From assembly GCA_964410665.1 (NCBI GenBank), contig CAYPIE010000012.1, positions 32,209-96,208 on the forward strand: DNA of 64,000 nt. The letters are read 5' to 3'. The notes under the pieces are model-generated. The model did no database searches. It saw only the letters and a list, made by a program, of their open reading frames with translations, and was not told the DNA's origin. Within the stretch, counting starts at the first letter, position 1; each line of letters begins with the position of its first letter. Both the position numbers and the translations under genes were made by a program. Source of the stretch: CAYPIE01 sp964410665 (lineage in GTDB: Bacteria > Planctomycetota > Planctomycetia > Gemmatales > Gemmataceae). Of this stretch, positions 16,894 to 25,985 are shown piece by piece.

Positions 16894-19533
16894 ATGTTGC
16901 AGAAGCTCTACCAAACCCTGCGTGCCCAGCAGCTGCGTCGTCAACGGCAACAAACGAGTAAAGCAACTTTTCTGAAGGTGGAACGACTTGAAGATCGTGC
17001 CACTCCGGCGTCACTGGTGTTCGACGGAGCAGGATCACTGATAGTAACGGGGGATACGGCGGATAACACAGTGGAACTCTCGACGCCGATGGGCGGGCCT
17101 GCCGATACGGTCGAAGTGCTCTTCGATGGCGGCGTCGATGCCACCACCGTGGTCAGTCCAGTGGTCCTCGACCGGACGATGGAAGGCGGCTATCTGGTCC
17201 CGATGGTGACCAATATCACAGCCTCGGGATTGTCCGGAAATGACATGCTCGACGGCACCGGCATGACCAATGATGGCATCGCCATGATCCTGACCGGGGG
17301 CTCGGGCCCCGATACTCTGATGGGCGGCGCAGGGACCGATGTGCTCATCGGCGCTTCCGGCGAGGACATGCTCGATGGTGGAGCGGGCGACGACAGCCTG
17401 GACGGTGGCTCGGGCAGCGACATGATCATCGGCGGCCTGGGCAACGACACCCTGCACGGCAGTGATGACAGCGACACCTTGATGGGTGGCGAAGGCGATG
17501 ATGTTCTGGTCGGTCAAGATGGCGACGATGAGTTGATGGGTGAGCTCGGCAATGACAGCATCGATGGAGGTTCGGGTGCAGATCTTCTGATGGGAGCCGA
17601 GGGGGATGATGTTCTGGATGGCGGTGACGCCGATGACATTCTGATCGGCGCCGAAGGGATGGATCTGCTCAACGGCGGTGACGGCAACGACATGCTCGAC
17701 GCCGGGATTGGGGCCGACACCCTGTTTGGTGCTGGCGGCGATGACACCCTGGCCGCGGGTGAAGGGGATGACCTTGGCGACGGCGGTGACGGCAACGACA
17801 GCGTGCTCGGGGATTTGGGCAACGACACCCTGCTGGGCGGCGAAGGCGATGACATTCTCACCGGCGACGACGGTACTCTGAGCGATCTGGGCGGCGACGA
17901 CAGCATCGACGGGGGTGCCGGAGCCGACGTGATCGTGGGCGAAGCGGGAGCCGATAGCATCGACGGCGGTGCGGGAGCCGATATTATCAGCGGTGATGCC
18001 GGCGACGATCTGATCAGCGGTGGTGAAGATGACGATGCCATCCTCGCGGGCGAAGGCGACGATGTGGTCGAGGGGAACCTGGGCAATGACACCATTGAAG
18101 GCGGTGCGGGCAACGACACCATTGATGGGGATGAACTGGGTGGCTTTGACCCTGTAGGCGGCGACGACATCATCTTGGGCGGCGAAGGTGATGACATCAT
18201 CACCGGGGGTGCCGGGATGGATGTGATTAGCGGCGATGCGGGAGCCGACTTCATCTTCGGCAATGAGGGTAACGACCAGATCACCGGCGGCACCGAGGAT
18301 GACGCGATCTTCGGGGGTGCCGGGGATGATCAAATCGAGGGCAATGGTGGCAGCGACAACATCACGGGGGATGCCGGCAACGACCTGATCCTCGGGGATG
18401 ACGCCGGTGGTGTGAATGGTTCCGGAGCGGATAACCTCAGCGGCGGTGAAGGCGAAGATACCATCCTTGGCGGGGGTGGGGACGACCTGATCCAAGGTGA
18501 CGCCGACAATGACAGCCTCGAAGGAGGCGCCGGCGATGATCAAGTCTTCGGTGGTGACGGTGATGATATCCTGGCCGGTCAGGAAGGTGTCGATTTCCTC
18601 GCAGGCGATGCGGGGAATGACCTGATCTATGGCGATGCCCCTATGGACGATGACAGCAGCGACGCCAGCGGCGACTCGCTGCTCGGGGGTGCCGGCGACG
18701 ACAGCATGTTCGGTGGAGCCGGTGATGATGTGATCCTCGGTGGCGAAGGCAATGATATCGGCGAGGGCGATGAGGGCAACGACTCGATCCGCGGCGATGT
18801 GGGCGATGACACCCTCGAAGGCGAAGCTGGTGACGATGAACTGTTCGGCGACGATGGCAGCTCCGGAGTGATGGGTGGTGGCAACGACAGCCTCGACGGC
18901 GGTGAAGGCAATGATGTCGTCTTCGGCGAGAGCGGCCTGGATAGCTTGCTCGGCGGCGAAGGTGATGACTTCCTCGACGCCGGGGTCGGCGATGACTCGA
19001 TCGAAGGTGGCGCCGGTGATGACCTGATCTTCGGTCAAGACGGTGTCGATACCATCCTCGGCGACGATGATGCCGACGCGGTGGGCGACGACGTGATCTT
19101 CGGTGGTGCCGGCGACGACGTCATCGACGGTAGCGCGGGTGACGACTTGCTCCAGGGCCAAGAAGGGGCCGACAACATCAGCGGTGGTGCCGGGGCCGAC
19201 GTTCTGATCGGTGGGGCAGATAACGATACCCTGATCGGTGCGGCGGGTAGCGACTTTGCTTTGGGCCAGGCGGGTGATGATTCCCTGGTTGGCGGCGAAG
19301 GCGATGACATCCTCGAAGGTGGTGAGGGGAACGACGTCGTCGAGGGGGATGCGGGCTCTGACCGCCTCTCCGGTGGCAGCGGTGCCGATGTCTTCAGTGG
19401 CGGTGAGGGCAGCGATCGCCTGCTCAACCCGGCCGACGGTGAGGACGATGAGCTCGACGGCGGACCCGGAAGCGACATCGCCGACGCCGGTGACGATACC
19501 GACATGATCATGAACGTTGAGTTCATCAACTAA
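16894..19533 (+). CDS. Long RTX-type calcium-binding repeat protein
   Basis: The 879-residue protein has a basic N-terminus (KLYQTLRAQQLRRQRQQ) and VERLEDRATPAS, the LE-x-R-x-x-P motif. After a ~100-residue lead-in, nearly the whole protein is a run of G-G-x-G-x-D-x-L/I-x nonapeptides, which in known RTX proteins form calcium-bound parallel beta-rolls. There is no enzyme, adhesin or C-terminal secretion domain visible. The ATG at 16894 is preferred: AGGA lies 7 nt upstream, whereas it would be only 1 nt from the ATG at 16888. A structural matrix or S-layer-like role is inference. The opposite strand is also open for ~850 codons, which I attribute to repeat composition. Confidence 0.85.
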   Translation: MLQKLYQTLRAQQLRRQRQQTSKATFLKVERLEDRATPASLVFDGAGSLIVTGDTADNTVELSTPMGGPADTVEVLFDGGVDATTVVSPVVLDRTMEGGYLVPMVTNITASGLSGNDMLDGTGMTNDGIAMILTGGSGPDTLMGGAGTDVLIGASGEDMLDGGAGDDSLDGGSGSDMIIGGLGNDTLHGSDDSDTLMGGEGDDVLVGQDGDDELMGELGNDSIDGGSGADLLMGAEGDDVLDGGDADDILIGAEGMDLLNGGDGNDMLDAGIGADTLFGAGGDDTLAAGEGDDLGDGGDGNDSVLGDLGNDTLLGGEGDDILTGDDGTLSDLGGDDSIDGGAGADVIVGEAGADSIDGGAGADIISGDAGDDLISGGEDDDAILAGEGDDVVEGNLGNDTIEGGAGNDTIDGDELGGFDPVGGDDIILGGEGDDIITGGAGMDVISGDAGADFIFGNEGNDQITGGTEDDAIFGGAGDDQIEGNGGSDNITGDAGNDLILGDDAGGVNGSGADNLSGGEGEDTILGGGGDDLIQGDADNDSLEGGAGDDQVFGGDGDDILAGQEGVDFLAGDAGNDLIYGDAPMDDDSSDASGDSLLGGAGDDSMFGGAGDDVILGGEGNDIGEGDEGNDSIRGDVGDDTLEGEAGDDELFGDDGSSGVMGGGNDSLDGGEGNDVVFGESGLDSLLGGEGDDFLDAGVGDDSIEGGAGDDLIFGQDGVDTILGDDDADAVGDDVIFGGAGDDVIDGSAGDDLLQGQEGADNISGGAGADVLIGGADNDTLIGAAGSDFALGQAGDDSLVGGEGDDILEGGEGNDVVEGDAGSDRLSGGSGADVFSGGEGSDRLLNPADGEDDELDGGPGSDIADAGDDTDMIMNVEFIN

Positions 19534-19551
19534 GGGCAGAACGTTCCTTGC

Positions 19552-19609
19552 CTTCCTCGCGTCGATCGTGAACGCACAATTCATGATCGACGCGGGGAAG
19601 CTCGTTTTT
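19552..19609 (+). terminator. Strong rho-independent terminator of the long RTX gene
   Basis: A 21-nt arm (19552-19572) pairs with 19580-19600 with only two G-U wobbles around a 7-nt loop, and CTCGTTTTT follows directly. It lies 18 bp past the stop codon. Confidence 0.9.
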
Positions 19610-19683
19610 GCCTTGACCGGCTTTTCTTCGGCACGCTAACCTAAGCCACCCTAAATGCTGCAGGTTCTTGCTGGAGTGCTTGG

Positions 19684-20808
19684 ATGCCCCGCTTCATTTC
19701 GAGTGCCACTTCTTTGGTACGTTTGCTCGGCCAGCATGGCCGCCGTTTGGCCCAACACTTCCGGGGCTGGTGGCCGGTCTGGATGCAACAACTTCTAGCC
19801 GCGGATGCTCGTCTTGCACACGTGCAACCGGTGAAATCGACCCTGGTGGTTCGACCTGCCGAACGGGTCGAAGTTCCGATTCGCATGGTCAATCTTGGGG
19901 ATGCCGTGTGGAGTTCACGGGGTCGCTATCCCGTGGTGTTGCACGGTGCATGGCTGTCACAGTCCGGAGACCCCCTTCCGGTTGCGCCGCTACGGATTCG
20001 GTTGCCCGCGGTACTTCGGCCTGGGGAGTCTCTCACGCTGCCCGTGCGTTTCCAGGCACCAAAGAGCCTGGGCGACTTCACCATGCGCTGGCAGTTGCTC
20101 CAAGAGCCAGACGCGGCGTTTACCATTCCCCAGTCCGAACTGGCAGAGTTGGTCTGTCACGTCGAAGCTTCGCCGCATACAGCGATTGATTACGATCAAT
20201 TTTACGCAGCGTCCAATCTGGCACGGGATTACTGGACGGTGGTGGGACCCCGCAGCCGCGCTGAGTATGACCGACTTGCCCAGGTCAAGCTGGGCCATCT
20301 CATCGACCTTGGACTGACACCCAATGCCCGATTATTGGATGTTGGTTGTGGGACCGGACTTCTGACTCAAGCGGTCGAGGCCTATCTCAGCGATCAGGGG
20401 TTCTATCTGGGGACGGACATCGCCGCCGAAGCGATTGATTTTTGCCGGGCACGCTTCGGCCGGCCCAACTTTCGGTTTGTCCGCAACGCCATGACCCAGC
20501 TGCCGCAAACTGATCAGCGATTCGATATTATTGTATGTTATAGTGTGTTGACGCACGTATATCCTGATGAGGCGGTATTACTCCTGGCGGAGGCGAAGCG
20601 GTTGCTGGCGCCAGGGGGAGTGATTTTTGCCGATCTATTTGTTTCACCACTGGTCGAACGGTCTGCGGGCAATCGCGGCGCGGTGGAGATGAACCGCGCG
20701 CACTTTGAGCGGCTGGTGGGACTGATTCCTCTGCAGATCGAGGAGGTGATGGCTAGTCGTTGGGGCGAGCATGGCCAGCGACTGTTCCTCGCGTTCCGCC
20801 TGCCTTGA
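19684..20808 (+). CDS. Ig-like domain fused to a class I SAM-dependent methyltransferase
   Basis: The 374-residue protein has two parts. Residues ~45-160 form a beta-rich domain with spaced Trp/Arg positions (NLGDAVWSSRG, GAWLSQSGDP, TMRWQLLQE) resembling the NBR1/Wzt-C-type Ig-like fold. Residues ~200-374 are a Rossmann methyltransferase with motif I LLDVGCGTGLL, the acidic end of strand 2 in LGTDIAAEAI, and the IIVCYSVLTHV post-II region. GGAG lies 7 nt before the ATG. Substrate unknown; such fusions occur near cell-surface glycan genes, but no glycosyltransferases are nearby here. It is monocistronic and convergent with the homoserine dehydrogenase gene. Confidence 0.8.
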   Translation: MPRFISSATSLVRLLGQHGRRLAQHFRGWWPVWMQQLLAADARLAHVQPVKSTLVVRPAERVEVPIRMVNLGDAVWSSRGRYPVVLHGAWLSQSGDPLPVAPLRIRLPAVLRPGESLTLPVRFQAPKSLGDFTMRWQLLQEPDAAFTIPQSELAELVCHVEASPHTAIDYDQFYAASNLARDYWTVVGPRSRAEYDRLAQVKLGHLIDLGLTPNARLLDVGCGTGLLTQAVEAYLSDQGFYLGTDIAAEAIDFCRARFGRPNFRFVRNAMTQLPQTDQRFDIIVCYSVLTHVYPDEAVLLLAEAKRLLAPGGVIFADLFVSPLVERSAGNRGAVEMNRAHFERLVGLIPLQIEEVMASRWGEHGQRLFLAFRLP

Positions 20809-20810
20809 AC

Positions 20811-20831
20811 GGGGTGGGTTGTGGCCACCCC
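20811..20831. terminator. Hairpin between convergent methyltransferase and hom genes
   Basis: GGGGTGG (20811-20817) pairs with CCACCCC (20825-20831) in the 40-bp convergent gap. No T-run follows, so the call rests on position and stem only. Confidence 0.4.
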
Positions 20832-20848
20832 GGCGTCGTGGAGCGTGC

Positions 20849-22183
20849 TCAGCCATCCGCGACCGGATAGGCGACACTGGGAGGATTTACAGCAGGCAAT
20901 TGGTTGATGCGATCAAGGGCCCGATAGAAGCGACCGGTTTCGGCTGTGTGTGTCATAATCACCAGTGGCACCAGTTCCCCCTCATGGTCTTCCAAGGCTT
21001 CATGTTGAATGATGGAAGTGATACTGATCTGCTCATCGGCCAAGGCGCGGGTGATTTCGGCCAAGGTGCCGGGCCGATCCGCGGCCAGTAAGCGGAGATA
21101 GAAGCGCGTGCGCACCAGGTGCGGATCGCGTGCTGGAAAGGTTGCGTTGGGGGATGCCCATAAGCGCAAACTGTGAAAGGTCCGTTGGGCACGTCCGGTC
21201 GCCAGGTCGAGGAGATCGGCAAGCACGGCACTGGCGGTCGGCATCTGCCCGGCTCCAGGACCCTGGAGTAACATCTCTCCGACCACATCGCCGACAATTT
21301 GTAAGGCATTATGCACGCCCGGGACGCGGGCCAGCAGCTGGGACGAGCGAATCAAAACCGGCGAAACATGGAGAGCAACCTGCGAAGTTGTACCCGACTC
21401 GTCGGGGTCGGTTGTATGCAGCCAGGCCTCGGCAAGCAGTTTGATGGTGTAGCCAAGCTCGTGTGCGAATTTCAGATCCATGGAATGCATCCCTTCAATG
21501 CCACGTTTCGGGATGGCACTTGGAGGGATGCTGAAGCCAAAACTCAGTCGGGCCAAAATGGTTAACTTGTGCACTGCGTCACTGCCATCCACATCCAGGG
21601 TTGGATCTGCCTCGGCGTAGCCCAAGGTTTGGGCCGCACTCAGGGCAGCGCAGTAGGTTTGGCCTTGCTCGGCCATCTGGGACAGGATGAAGTTACACGT
21701 ACCGTTGAGAATACCCTGGAGTGAGCAGATCTGGTTGGCGGCCAGGGACTGGCTCATGGTGGCGATGATCGGGATGCCACCCGCGACGCTTGCCTCGAAG
21801 GCGATGGTTCGCTCGGCGGCGTAGGCGGCCTGAAACACTTCGGTGCCAAACTCGGCTAACAGCGCTTTGTTCGCGGTCACCACATGTTTGCCCGCGGCGA
21901 GCGACGCAAGGACGTAATGGCGGGCCTCGGCCGTACCGCCCATCAACTCCACCACGACCTGGATCTCCGGATCGTCTAGAATCGGACCTAGGCTGGTGGT
22001 GAGGGTTCCTGGGGGGAGGGGAATGCCGCGTGGTCGGTCAAGATCGCGAACCAAAACGCGGCGTAGATGCAAGGAGCGACCGGTCCGATGCCGCCAGCGG
22101 TCGGGTTGTTCGAGCAACAAGCGTGCTACGCCTGTGCCGACGGTGCCACAACCGAGTAGGGCAATGCCAAGGGAGTCTGACAA
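20849..22183 (-). CDS. hom: Homoserine dehydrogenase with C-terminal ACT domain
   Basis: This enzyme reduces aspartate semialdehyde to homoserine with NAD(P)H, the branch point to threonine and methionine. The N-terminal Rossmann motif is LLGCGTVGTGVARLL; TANKALLAEFG, the NGTCNFIL stretch and KFAHELGYTIKLLAEA are typical of the catalytic domain. The last ~75 residues (RPGTLAEITRALADEQISI) are an ACT domain, suggesting feedback control, commonly by threonine. I place the start at a TTG (22183): AAGGAG lies 6 nt before it and the protein then begins MSDSLGIALLG, giving 444 residues, normal for the family. The longer frame from 22228 has no ribosome site. Confidence 0.93.
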   Translation of the reverse strand: MSDSLGIALLGCGTVGTGVARLLLEQPDRWRHRTGRSLHLRRVLVRDLDRPRGIPLPPGTLTTSLGPILDDPEIQVVVELMGGTAEARHYVLASLAAGKHVVTANKALLAEFGTEVFQAAYAAERTIAFEASVAGGIPIIATMSQSLAANQICSLQGILNGTCNFILSQMAEQGQTYCAALSAAQTLGYAEADPTLDVDGSDAVHKLTILARLSFGFSIPPSAIPKRGIEGMHSMDLKFAHELGYTIKLLAEAWLHTTDPDESGTTSQVALHVSPVLIRSSQLLARVPGVHNALQIVGDVVGEMLLQGPGAGQMPTASAVLADLLDLATGRAQRTFHSLRLWASPNATFPARDPHLVRTRFYLRLLAADRPGTLAEITRALADEQISITSIIQHEALEDHEGELVPLVIMTHTAETGRFYRALDRINQLPAVNPPSVAYPVADG

Positions 22184-22270
22184 GTTCCGCTCCTTGTGTT
22201 CCGCACCAGCAACGAGGCGAAAGGCCACCCAGTCACTACGTTGCGTTCCATGCTCTGGAAGGATGCTGCC

Positions 22271-23293
22271 TTAGTCGAGTGAGAAGACTTCGTTCCCCGC
22301 CCGGGTGCCCAGCGCGTACACGACCGAAAGGGAAGTCTGGTTCCGGAAGAAGCGGACGGAGCCATCGACTCGGGCAAAATTCGCACCGCCCTCATGGACG
22401 CTGCCGAAGGCCGACAAACGCATGTACCACTGAGGCTTGAGGTCGCCCCAAGGGACGGGTGGGGGGGGCATCGGCAGTTGCGGCGGGATCGGCGGCGGGG
22501 GTGGGATGTAGCGTTCCGGATGGGCGTAGTTAATGCCGGTGAAGGTACTCAACAGCAAGCTTGCATGCGCCCACGGTCCCCAGGGCGCCCAAATGCCATG
22601 GCTGGACATGGCCAGCAGCGGTGGATCAGGCTCGGGTTCGAGTGGCGAATTAATCCATGAATCTAGATTTCCATCGGTAATCACTCGTTCGCCAAGCAAA
22701 AAAGTGTTGGAGGCGCCATCCTTGACAGCCAGCATGCGGACGGGTCGTCGTCCTGCCACGGGCCGCGACCGCGGGCCGGTTTCGAAGAAGATGCCATCGG
22801 GCGGCTGATCATGGTTGGGGTAGATCCAGGTACCGGTGTTACCACCATAGGTGGTGACTCCGGCGAAGTGGTTGCCTCCCAAGTCGAGCGGGTTACTGTA
22901 TAGTGGGGAACTGGGACAGACCAAAATGGGCAGCACTTGGCTGGCGAGCGCATCCTCGCCCAGAGTGTTGGTGGTCGGGTTGGCAAAGTCCCAACGCTCA
23001 TAGAGGGGTTGTTGTTCGATGAACGGCAGTAGCTCAACAAATAAGGACGTGAATCGCGAGCTCGGCAAGGGGTGGGGTTGATGTAATCCCGGTGGAAAAT
23101 GGCCGAAGCTATCGTGATAATTATGCCCGGCCAGGGCAAGCTGCTTGAGGTTGTTTTGGCAGGCCATCCGGGCGGCGGTGGCGCGAACCCGCTGGATGGC
23201 CGGCAAAATCAACCCAATCAGTACGGCGATAATCGCCAACACGACCAGCAGTTCAATGAGGGTGAACGCGCGTGCGCGGGCAGAAGAATGCAT
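22271..23293 (-). CDS. DUF1559 pseudopilin-like protein
   Basis: The 340-residue protein begins with a type IV prepilin-like signal, RAFTLIELLVVLAIIAVLIGLILP, whose parts are the cleavage-site F-T-L-I-E-L and a hydrophobic helix. A DUF1559 body follows (MACQNNLKQLALAGHNYHDSFGHFPPG) and ends with the family motif VHEGGANFARVDGSVRF. These proteins are vastly expanded in planctomycetes and are thought to form pseudopili or surface fibres; the exact role is unknown. The ATG at 23293 is chosen because the prepilin leader is then of normal length. It is divergent from the MoxR gene. Confidence 0.9.
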   Translation of the reverse strand: MHSSARARAFTLIELLVVLAIIAVLIGLILPAIQRVRATAARMACQNNLKQLALAGHNYHDSFGHFPPGLHQPHPLPSSRFTSLFVELLPFIEQQPLYERWDFANPTTNTLGEDALASQVLPILVCPSSPLYSNPLDLGGNHFAGVTTYGGNTGTWIYPNHDQPPDGIFFETGPRSRPVAGRRPVRMLAVKDGASNTFLLGERVITDGNLDSWINSPLEPEPDPPLLAMSSHGIWAPWGPWAHASLLLSTFTGINYAHPERYIPPPPPIPPQLPMPPPPVPWGDLKPQWYMRLSAFGSVHEGGANFARVDGSVRFFRNQTSLSVVYALGTRAGNEVFSLD

Positions 23294-23572
23294 GATGAAG
23301 TCTCGGAGCGAAAACGTATAATCAACCCACGTCGCGATCATACCATACCAGGAATTCGACCGATCAAGGGCGAATTTTTCGGTCGCGGCAGGTACTCGGT
23401 TCGCCTACCTGGTCCAAGAATCGCGATGGTTTGCGGATGGCCGGGCCAATTCAAGCAGCGGTCAATACAGAACAGAGCTGGAGCGAGGCAAAGGGTAGGC
23501 CCTGCCGAGTTTGGCACCTATAATACGCAAATTCCCCGGAAAGCGTTCGATTCCCCCACGCAGCGAGATGGT

Positions 23573-24586
23573 ATGTCGGAAGAAGTCCTGCCTCCCTCAC
23601 CGCCCACCACCGAAGCGCTTCACTTGCCTGAGTCTCCCGGATTGGATTCGCAGCAGGTGCAGGCGTTGTTGAGCCGGCTACGCAACAACATCGAAACGGT
23701 GGTTCTCGGTAAGTCCAACGTGATCGAACTCGCTTTGATCACCCTGTTGGCCGAGGGCCATTTGCTGATTGAGGATGTGCCGGGTGTCGGCAAAACGTTG
23801 ATGGCTAAGGCCCTGGCTCGGAGCCTGGCGGCCAGCTTCCACCGTATTCAGTTTACTCCGGATTTGTTGCCGAGCGATCTGATCGGCACCAATATTTACC
23901 GTCGCAGCACCGAAGAGTTTGTGTTTCAGCCCGGTCCATTGTTTGCGAACGTGATCCTGGCCGACGAGATTAACCGGGCGACTCCCCGGACGCAGTCGGC
24001 GTTGTTGGAGGTGATGAGTGACCGACAGATCTCCCTCGATGGCCAAACCCATACGCTTGGGCCGCTGTTTCTTGTCCTGGCGACTCAAAATCCCTTTGAG
24101 TTCGAGGGGACCTATCCACTTCCGGAAAGTCAGCTCGACCGCTTTCTGATCCGCACCACCGTGGGCTATCCCGACCGTGCGGTCGAGCAGTCGATTCTCC
24201 AGCAACATACCCAGGGTGAACCGGTCGACACGCTGGCGCCGGTCTTGTCCATTTCTGAAGTGCGGCAACTACAGGCAAGCACGCGTCAGGTTAAGGTGAC
24301 CGAGGCGGTGGCCGGATATCTCTTGGACTTGATCCATGCTTCACGCGAGCATTCGCTCATCGCGGTGGGGGCAAGTACCCGAGCGGCCCTCGGTTATTAC
24401 CGAGCGTGTCAGGCCCGAGCCCTGTTGGCCGATCGCCCGTTCGTGGTTCCTGACGATGTTCAGGCCTTGGCCGAACCGGTCTTGGCCCATCGCTTATTGA
24501 CTCGGCAGTGGCGGGGTGAAGGCCAGAGTCAATCGACTGCGATGGTGATCCAAGAACTGATCGAGAAGGTGCCGGTGCCAACATGA
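23573..24586 (+). CDS. MoxR-family AAA+ ATPase
   Basis: The 337-residue protein has Walker A GVGKTLMAK near residue 75, Walker B VILADEINR, sensor 1 LATQNPFEFEGTYPLPESQLDRF and the MoxR lid region. MoxR proteins act as chaperone-like ATPases, usually with DUF58 and VWA partners, in maturation of metalloenzymes or envelope proteins. The true start is the ATG at 23573; the upstream part of the frame (from 23099) lies antisense to the DUF1559 gene and has no family likeness. The DUF58 gene overlaps its stop by 4 bp (ATGA), so the two are translationally coupled. Confidence 0.92.
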   Translation: MSEEVLPPSPPTTEALHLPESPGLDSQQVQALLSRLRNNIETVVLGKSNVIELALITLLAEGHLLIEDVPGVGKTLMAKALARSLAASFHRIQFTPDLLPSDLIGTNIYRRSTEEFVFQPGPLFANVILADEINRATPRTQSALLEVMSDRQISLDGQTHTLGPLFLVLATQNPFEFEGTYPLPESQLDRFLIRTTVGYPDRAVEQSILQQHTQGEPVDTLAPVLSISEVRQLQASTRQVKVTEAVAGYLLDLIHASREHSLIAVGASTRAALGYYRACQARALLADRPFVVPDDVQALAEPVLAHRLLTRQWRGEGQSQSTAMVIQELIEKVPVPT

Positions 24587-25833
24587 CCGCGGCGCGACCC
24601 TCCGAGGTAGCCCCGGCGGTGGCCTCGTCGCATTCCGGGGACGCCGCTGTCCCCGACCAAACGATCCTGGTCCTGCCAGAGATGCGGATTGCCGCCCGTG
24701 GGCCCGGCTGGCATTTACCTCGGGAGGGACGCCTCTGGATTGTCGTCATTCTGGGGCTGTGGTTAACCGGTTGGTGGAAGGGAATTAATCTGATTCTCCT
24801 TTTGTGTTACTTGATGATCTGTGTGCTGGGGACCAATCTGCTCTTGGCACGGCGACAGGTGGGTCATCTGCGGGCCGAGCGGTTGGAGGATGGGCCGATC
24901 TTTGCGGGTAGCTCGTTACCGCGCGGGGTCGTGGTTGCCAACGAACGTCTGGGATCGGCCATGGGGTTTGCGGTGGGAGAGATCGCCGCGACCGATCAGG
25001 GAGCCCGCACCCACCTGGGCTGGTTCGTTCTGCAGTACTCAGGCGAGTTTCCCCTTCGTTTAGTGCAAGCGCAGCGTTTTCCCGAACGCGGCTTGTATCG
25101 GTCGGGCCCGGTTTTGGCCTGGAGCCGCTACCCATTTGGCTTGGTGCAATACAGCCAACAAATTGCCGAGGCTACCGAGGTGCTCGTTTATCCTCGGCTG
25201 GGACATCTCGATCGCCGCCGTATGGCTGACTGGCTCGGGGGGGCGACCGCAGGTGATGGACGACACCATGCGTTGATCCGACGGCCGTTTGCTTCGCAGG
25301 AGGCCGAAGTCCATGGCTTGCGGCCATTTCGCCCCGGTGATAGCCCTCGATGGATTCACTGGCGAACCTCAGCTCGACGTGATCAGTTAATGGTTCGTGA
25401 ATATATGGATCCGCCGTCACCGGATTTGTTGCTGGCTGTGGATGCCTGGCTACCTAACACGGGGGACGCCGACTGCGCTGAGGCGCTCGAAGCCAGCATC
25501 GCGCTGGCGGCGACCATTGTTTGGACCTGGTGTCAGGAATCGGGGATGGCGTTCGGCCTGCTCGTCGCTGGGGCGAAGCCCGCGGCCATTAGCGGTCGTT
25601 CCCACCGCGAATTGGGGCTACGTATGCTTGATCTGCTCGCACGCGAACCAGGTTGTCCGTCGGCCGATCTGACCGCCTCGGAGCAGCTGATCCGGCCCGA
25701 TTGGTCGCAACGTTCGATCCTGGTGTTGAGTCCTCGTTCGCACCCCCCTCTGGCAGCCCTGCTGCAAAACCGCCTGGGGATCCGCGTCGCCGTCGTGAAC
25801 CCAAGCCAGACGTTGGACTGGTATTCGGCTTAA
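24583..25833 (+). CDS. DUF58 membrane-associated protein, MoxR partner
   Basis: The 416-residue protein carries two adjacent membrane spans near residues 48-90 and the diagnostic DUF58 motif LRPFRPGDSPRWIHWRTSAR at about residue 250, followed by a VWA-like region (LLLAVDAWL). DUF58 proteins accompany MoxR ATPases in almost all bacteria. Its ATG overlaps the moxR stop codon (ATGA), so a stable 1:1 complex is likely. No BatA/VWA membrane protein follows here, so the locus is a minimal two-gene form. Confidence 0.9.
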   Translation: MTAARPSEVAPAVASSHSGDAAVPDQTILVLPEMRIAARGPGWHLPREGRLWIVVILGLWLTGWWKGINLILLLCYLMICVLGTNLLLARRQVGHLRAERLEDGPIFAGSSLPRGVVVANERLGSAMGFAVGEIAATDQGARTHLGWFVLQYSGEFPLRLVQAQRFPERGLYRSGPVLAWSRYPFGLVQYSQQIAEATEVLVYPRLGHLDRRRMADWLGGATAGDGRHHALIRRPFASQEAEVHGLRPFRPGDSPRWIHWRTSARRDQLMVREYMDPPSPDLLLAVDAWLPNTGDADCAEALEASIALAATIVWTWCQESGMAFGLLVAGAKPAAISGRSHRELGLRMLDLLAREPGCPSADLTASEQLIRPDWSQRSILVLSPRSHPPLAALLQNRLGIRVAVVNPSQTLDWYSA

Positions 25834-25985
25834 CGCACGGACCGGGCTCTCGGTTGGCGTGAGCACCTCTTCTGGATTGCTTGTTGCCGTCATGGTACGG
25901 TTTGAGGCGATGCTGTGGACCTCTGCTGTCGGATCCTAGGAGCCCTGGGTCTACGGAGCTAAAGTTTTCTGATTTTTATATGTAG

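Noticed and set aside
17035..19584. 849-codon open frame antisense to the long RTX gene
   Set aside because: It is the complement of the repeated GGxGxD codons, which rarely yield stops. It has no ribosome site and gives a monotonous Val/Ala/Ile-rich product with no domain. It also spans the terminator hairpin.
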